Part shown: one piece after another, positions 6,843-9,918 of the stretch
Layout of the letters: every line of letters starts with the position of its first letter
Position numbering within the stretch: position 1 is the first letter of the stretch
Assembly (NCBI GenBank): GCA_003488005.1
Contig: DNND01000037.1
Location: 1-9,918 of the forward strand
Direction of reading: 5' to 3'
Source of the DNA: Blastocatellia bacterium
GTDB lineage: Bacteria; Acidobacteriota; Blastocatellia; Pyrinomonadales; Pyrinomonadaceae
DNA length: 9,918 nucleotides
Position numbers and translations under genes: made by a program
Notes under the pieces: generated by a model
Told to the model about the DNA's origin: nothing
Seen by the model: only the letters and a program-made list of their open reading frames with translations
The model's database searches: none

Positions 6843-7307
6843 TTACGGTCCAACCACTGTCTTCGCGGCTTCCTTCTCATGCTTGGCAGCGTCAATCGCC
6901 TGGCCCGCCTGTGGCGGCATGTAGTTCTCGTCATGTTTGGCCAGCACCTGATCGGCGTAGAAGATGCCGTCCGTTCCAACATGTCCCTGGGCCACGCAAC
7001 CGCGTCCTTCTTTGAATAAGTCCGGAAGGATTCCCTTGTAGACGACCGGAATACTTTTGGCTGTGTCGGTAACGACGAAGCGCGTTGTCAGTCCGTCATT
7101 ATCGCGATTAAGCGATCCTTGTTCCACCAGTCCGCCGACGCGAAAAGTCCGGCCCATCGGCGCTTCTTTCGCCACCACCTGCGAAGGGCTGAAAAAGAAA
7201 ACGAGATTTTGCTGGAAGGCGTTTAGCGCCAGCGCCGCTGCGATGCCCAGTCCACACAGACCGAGCACGATAAATGCAATTCGTTTGTGACGTCGTTTCA
7301 TTACCAT
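6843..7307 (-). CDS. ccmE: CcmE, periplasmic haem chaperone
   Basis: CcmE binds haem covalently in the periplasm after loading by CcmC and hands it to CcmF. The 154-residue protein has one N-terminal transmembrane anchor (about 9-30). A beta-barrel (OB-fold) domain follows, with FRVGGLVEQGS and RFVVTD. The haem-attachment motif LAKHDENYMPP carries His125, the residue that forms the covalent haem bond, and Tyr129, a haem ligand in the family. The C-terminal tail (135-154) is charged and probably flexible, as is usual. The start could be the ATG at 7307 or the ATG at 7301 (MKRRHKR); AAGG lies about 13 bases before the first. It begins 12 bases after ccmD. Confidence 0.96.
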   Translation of the reverse strand: MVMKRRHKRIAFIVLGLCGLGIAAALALNAFQQNLVFFFSPSQVVAKEAPMGRTFRVGGLVEQGSLNRDNDGLTTRFVVTDTAKSIPVVYKGILPDLFKEGRGCVAQGHVGTDGIFYADQVLAKHDENYMPPQAGQAIDAAKHEKEAAKTVVGP

Positions 7308-7319
7308 TTCAATAAAACC

Positions 7320-7457
7320 TTAGCTGCGATTTTGCTCGCGCACACTCTTCCTGCGCCGCAATAGTTGCACAACCTCCGCGCCCAGCACGATGAGGGTTGC
7401 GAGGTACGAGCCCCAAACATAGAAACCGTAACCGCCCATGTAGAAGAATGGTGACAT
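7320..7457 (-). CDS. ccmD: CcmD, small membrane subunit
   Basis: This 45-residue single-span protein associates with CcmABC and helps release haem-loaded CcmE. It shows MGGYGFYVWGSYLATLIVLG followed by a basic RRRK cytoplasmic stretch, which is the usual CcmD pattern of a helix with a positively charged end. At 45 aa it is shorter than E. coli CcmD (69 aa) but typical of many bacteria. The ATG at 7457 lies two bases after the ccmC stop. A longer reading of this frame would run backwards over the end of ccmC and is rejected. Confidence 0.92.
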   Translation of the reverse strand: MSPFFYMGGYGFYVWGSYLATLIVLGAEVVQLLRRRKSVREQNRS

Positions 7458-7459
7458 AA

Positions 7460-8185
7460 CTAAACCGCCGGCGCGGCAACCCGGGCCGCGTTTTGCTCTC
7501 GCTCCAAAATGATGCAGCGGACCCGAACTAACACCACCGCGATCGAATACATCCAGCAAGCCGCCAGCATGATCAGCAAAGCAGCAAGCATCGGCGGCGC
7601 GATCGTTGGTTTGTTTAGGATGCGAATGGTCGCGCCCTGGTGCAGCGTGTTCCACCATTGCACTGAAAAATAAATTATCGGCACGTTGATTACGCCGACC
7701 ACCGCCAGCACCGCGCCGGCACGATCCGCGCGGCGTGGTTCATCGATGGCCGATTGCAGCGAAATGAATCCAATGTAAAGAAACAACAGGATCAGCGTTG
7801 ACGTCATGCGCGCGTCCCAAACCCACCAGGTGCCCCAGGTTGGCTTGCCCCAAAGAGAACCGGTGACCAAGGAGATTAATGTGAACAGAGCGCCGGTGAT
7901 CGAAATTGATGACGCCATCATCGATGCCAGGCGTGCATTGAATGCCCAACCAATGGCTGCGTATAAGGCCATCAATACGTAAAGCAACATTCCCATCCAA
8001 GCGGCCGGTACGTGAATAAACATTATGCGGTAAGCGTCGCCCTGCTGAAAATCAGTGGGCGCGATGAAGAAGCCAACATACAAACCCGCAACGAAAAGCA
8101 ATGCCGCCGGGATGGCGAACCAGGGAATCATTTTGCCGGCAAGCGGATAAAATGCCGCGGGCGCTGCGTATTTGTAAAGGTTCAT
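7460..8185 (-). CDS. ccmC: CcmC, haem delivery protein
   Basis: CcmC presents haem at the periplasmic face of the membrane and attaches it to CcmE. The 241-residue length matches the family. The WWD motif is at about 112-130 (WGKPTWGTWWVWDARMTST), flanked by the two conserved histidines, His58 (MFIHVPAAW) and His182 (TLHQGAT). Six transmembrane helices are apparent. The start at 8185 (MNLYKYAAP) agrees with the family. A longer reading begins inside the repeat region upstream and adds 49 unrelated residues, so I reject it. No strong ribosome binding site is visible. The gene is 303 bases from ccmB across a repeat element and almost touches ccmD. Confidence 0.96.
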   Translation of the reverse strand: MNLYKYAAPAAFYPLAGKMIPWFAIPAALLFVAGLYVGFFIAPTDFQQGDAYRIMFIHVPAAWMGMLLYVLMALYAAIGWAFNARLASMMASSISITGALFTLISLVTGSLWGKPTWGTWWVWDARMTSTLILLFLYIGFISLQSAIDEPRRADRAGAVLAVVGVINVPIIYFSVQWWNTLHQGATIRILNKPTIAPPMLAALLIMLAACWMYSIAVVLVRVRCIILEREQNAARVAAPAV

Positions 8186-8206
8186 TTCAATTACTAGCCT
8201 TGGGAC

Positions 8207-8486
8207 TTTGGTCTTAGGCCTTGGTCTTTCGCTCCAGCGGAGCGAGATGTTTATAGCAACGAGCGCACCTCCGAAAGATCTCGCTCCGGTAGGAGCGAAA
8301 CCCTGCAGCGAACCTTTTGCCGAGCCAGGCAAAACGATTGCGCTCCTACGGAGCTTGGAACGAAATAGGGGACCGCCAAGCTATAAACATGTCGCCCCGC
8401 TGGGGCGAAGCCTATAGAAACTCGTGTTGCACGTCCGACTTCAATCTCCGAAGCTCAAGAACCAAAGACCAAAGACCAAAGACCAA
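8207..8486. repeat. Multi-hairpin inverted repeat filling the ccmB/ccmC gap
   Basis: This covers nearly all of the 303-base gap 8186-8488. The main arms 8228-8257 and 8380-8409 pair at 27 of 30, including a shared ATGTTTATAGC. The outer flanks are also complementary: TTTGGTCTT (8207) and TTGGTCTTT (8221) on the left against ACCAAAG units on the right. Inside and in the arms are four variants of one hairpin: TCGCTCC-AGC-GGAGCGA (8229-8245), TCGCTCC-GGTA-GGAGCGA (8281-8298), GCTCC-TAC-GGAGC (8342-8354) and TCGCCCC-GCT-GGGGCGA (8392-8408). A separate TTTTGCC/GGCAAAA stem lies at 8315-8334. I see no gene here. Confidence 0.85.
8461..8486 (+). repeat. Tandem ACCAAAG repeat
   Basis: Three full ACCAAAG units plus ACCAA sit two bases from the ccmB stop codon. 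They are complementary to TTGGTCTTT on the other side of the gap, so they probably form the outer stem of the same element. Confidence 0.85.
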
Positions 8487-8488
8487 TG

Positions 8489-9172
8489 TCATTCTAACGA
8501 TATCCGCAGCGCAGCCGAAGTTGCCCAGGGAGAGAAAACAAGCGCCAACAAAAAGAACGCTGCCAGCAAATAAAGGTTGGCTTGAATGTTTCCGCTGGTG
8601 ATACTTGCGTCGACCGCGCCCGCGCCAAAGATCAAGACCGGCACATACAGCGGCAATATCAAAACTGCTATTAGGACTCCGCCGCCTCGCAGCCCGAGGG
8701 TTAATGCGGCGCCGATTGATCCAATCAAACTTAGAACCGGCGTGCCAATCAAAAGTGAAATGAACAGGATCCAAAGCGTGCGCGGTTCGAGATCAAACTG
8801 CACTCCCAGCAGCGGCGCCACCAGCGCCAGCGGGACTTCGGACACCAACCACTGCGCCAGAACTTTACCGAGCACGACCAGCACCAACGGCTGTGGCGTC
8901 AACAACATCTGCTCCAGCGTGCCGTCGTGATAATCGTTTTCAAAGACCCTGCTTAGCGAAAGCATCGAAGCCAGCAACGCCGCCACCCAAACAACACCTG
9001 GCGCGATCGATCGAAGCAGTTGCGATTCCGGTCCGATGCCCAAGGGAAACAGGCTGACTACAATGACAAAGAAAAAGAGCGTCGATAAAACATCCGCCCG
9101 GCGTCGCCACGCCAAAGTCAGATCGCGCCAGACGATCCAACGAAACATCGTCAACATGGAGGGCGCGCTCAC
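8489..9172 (-). CDS. ccmB: CcmB, haem exporter/CcmE-release permease
   Basis: CcmB is the membrane subunit of the CcmAB ABC complex, whose ATP hydrolysis releases haem-loaded CcmE from CcmC. The 227-residue protein has about six transmembrane helices and strong family signatures: FPLGIGPESQLLRSIAPGVVWVAALLASMLSL, DGTLEQMLL, and the C-terminal FSPWATSAALRISLE. The GTG at 9172 overlaps the ccmA stop as GTGA. An internal ATG at 9157 (MLTMFRW) would match the usual N-terminus equally well. The stop lies two bases from the ACCAAAG repeat. Confidence 0.96.
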   Translation of the reverse strand: MSAPSMLTMFRWIVWRDLTLAWRRRADVLSTLFFFVIVVSLFPLGIGPESQLLRSIAPGVVWVAALLASMLSLSRVFENDYHDGTLEQMLLTPQPLVLVVLGKVLAQWLVSEVPLALVAPLLGVQFDLEPRTLWILFISLLIGTPVLSLIGSIGAALTLGLRGGGVLIAVLILPLYVPVLIFGAGAVDASITSGNIQANLYLLAAFFLLALVFSPWATSAALRISLE

Positions 9173-9786
9173 AGCGTAAGTTGCAGCCGATCAAAAGAAC
9201 CCGCGGCAAGATTCAATTCCTGGTGAGTGGCAACAACCGCCATCCCTCCGTTTTTCAAATGCGCTTCGATTACCGAGGTAATCAAAGTTACTGCCGCTCG
9301 ATCAAGTGAAGTAAGCACTTCGTCCAGAAGCCACAAACGGGTCGAGGATGACAGCAAACGCGATAGCGCCAGGCGTCGTCGTTGGCCTTCAGACAATAAA
9401 CGTGCCGGGAGACTCTCACGACCGGCCAAGCCCATTTTGCCCAAGTGCTCAAGCGCTTCTTCTTTTGTCAATTTTACACCCGCGAGGCCGTTATTGATGC
9501 GGTGATTTTCGAGCGCAGTCAATTCTTCCTTGACCGCCGCGCGATGGCCAATGTAAGTGACCGCTGTGAAAAAATCCTCACCCAGCGAGCGAATGTTCGC
9601 ACCTTGCCAACGAACTTCGCCGCGGGCGGGCGCAAGCAAGCCGCAGAGAATGCGGAGCAAGCTGGTTTTGCCGCTGCCGTTCGCGCCCTGAACCTGCAAA
9701 AACGTTCCCGGCTTTAACGACAGGTTGATATCACCGAAGAGCTTGCGATCACCGCGCACGCAGTCGAGGTTTGTGGCTTCTAACAT
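9169..9786 (-). CDS. ccmA: CcmA, ABC transporter ATPase
   Basis: CcmA is the cytoplasmic ATPase that partners CcmB. The 205-residue length matches the family. Walker A is GANGSGKT (34-41). The family-specific Q-loop region IGHRAAVKEELTALEN is at 79-94. The ABC signature LSEGQRRR is at 131-138, Walker B is LWLLDE (151-156), and the H-loop histidine is His188 (VATHQEL). The residue after the catalytic DE is Val157, where most ABC ATPases, including CcmA, have Pro. The start at 9786 (MLEATNL) agrees with known CcmA N-termini and lies about 43 bases after the predicted transcription start. An upstream ATG at 9840 overlaps the -10 box and is unlikely. A GAAGGA stands 13 bases upstream, rather far for a Shine-Dalgarno. 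It is the first gene of the operon. Confidence 0.96.
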   Translation of the reverse strand: MLEATNLDCVRGDRKLFGDINLSLKPGTFLQVQGANGSGKTSLLRILCGLLAPARGEVRWQGANIRSLGEDFFTAVTYIGHRAAVKEELTALENHRINNGLAGVKLTKEEALEHLGKMGLAGRESLPARLLSEGQRRRLALSRLLSSSTRLWLLDEVLTSLDRAAVTLITSVIEAHLKNGGMAVVATHQELNLAAGSFDRLQLTL

Positions 9787-9835
9787 GCTTTGGTGGATTT
9801 CCTTCAAGGTATGAACAATAAGCCAATTCCAGCGG

Positions 9836-9865
9836 ATCATAACCGAGTAGGGATGACCTTGTCAT
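9836..9865 (-). promoter_or_regulatory. Sigma70-like promoter of the ccm operon
   Basis: On the minus strand, ATGACA (9860-9865, 5/6 to TTGACA) and TATGAT (9836-9841, 5/6 to TATAAT) are 18 bases apart. This gives a transcription start near 9829 and a leader of about 43 bases. The -35 lies inside a small dyad, ATGAC-N3-GTCAT (9853-9865), which could be an operator, although a 5-bp dyad can arise by chance. The promoter supports ccmA as first gene and the 9786 start. Confidence 0.5.
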
Positions 9866-9885
9866 GTTTGGCGAGTTGCGTTGAT

Positions 9886-9914
9886 GTGGCATGAAGTCAG
9901 TACCGCAGGCGGTA
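9886..9914 (-). repeat. Right-edge palindromic repeat, inverted partner of the left edge
   Basis: GTGGCATGAAGTCAG followed by the palindrome TACCGC-AG-GCGGTA runs to within four bases of the window end. It is the inverted partner of 7-35 (26 of 29 positions). It lies upstream of the ccm promoter. A multi-copy REP-like element is the likely identity. Confidence 0.6.
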
Positions 9915-9918
9915 CTGA

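Noticed and set aside
7458..7658. Upstream extension of ccmD
   Set aside because: It overlaps ccmC in another frame. CcmD proteins are about 45-70 residues and begin near MSPFFYMGGYG.
8186..8332. Upstream extension of ccmC
   Set aside because: The extra 49 residues are translated repeat sequence. The family N-terminus begins at 8185.
8461..8486. CRISPR-like array
   Set aside because: The units are 7 bases in direct tandem, with no spacers.
1..9918. Composite transposon bounded by the terminal inverted repeats
   Set aside because: There is no transposase or integrase, the repeats are only about 29 bases, and they sit exactly at the window edges, which is better explained by an assembly break.

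Overview
The window carries a complete System I cytochrome c maturation (ccm) operon on the minus strand, read right to left as ccmA-B-C-D-E-F-G-H-I. Two small genes follow it: a DUF1059-type protein and a membrane-anchored TPR protein. A secreted, proline/arginine-rich protein of unknown function lies at the left on the plus strand and converges on the operon. I see no rRNA, tRNA, CRISPR array or transposase.

Organism: a Gram-negative bacterium with a periplasm that makes c-type cytochromes. The Ccm proteins read like proteobacterial homologues. The secreted protein and the abundant short palindromic repeats remind me more of Acidobacteriota (Blastocatellia/Pyrinomonadaceae-like) genomes. 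That assignment is an inference from memory, not a search result.

Layout: 1-194 is a repeat at the contig edge plus a leader. 195-1241 is the secreted protein. 1242-1473 is a convergent gap filled by a nested palindrome. 1474-2270 holds the TPR and DUF1059 genes, which overlap by one base. 2271-2457 is a gap with a perfect 21-bp inverted repeat. 2458-3842 holds ccmI and ccmH (GTGA overlap). 3843-4051 is a gap with an inverted repeat. 4052-6585 holds ccmG and ccmF (ATGA overlap). 6586-6842 is a gap with a multi-hairpin inverted repeat. 6843-8185 holds ccmE, ccmD and ccmC, separated by 12 and 2 bases. 8186-8488 is a gap with a multi-hairpin inverted repeat. 8489-9786 holds ccmB and ccmA (GTGA overlap). 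9787-9918 holds a good sigma70-like promoter and, at the very edge, the same repeat found at the left edge, inverted.

How the genes work together: CcmAB is an ABC ATPase/permease that drives release of haem-loaded CcmE. CcmC, helped by CcmD, loads haem onto CcmE in the periplasm. CcmF, with CcmH and CcmI, ligates haem to apocytochrome. CcmG and CcmH keep the CXXCH cysteines reduced. CcmI, and possibly the extra TPR protein, hold the apocytochrome.

The most striking feature is non-coding. Gene junctions are either fused (1-4 base overlap) or nearly so (2-12 bases), or they are wide (187-303 bases). Every wide junction is occupied by a different long inverted repeat, mostly built from small hairpins with three-base loops. 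The operon is thereby cut into the blocks AB / CDE / FG / HI / DUF1059-TPR.
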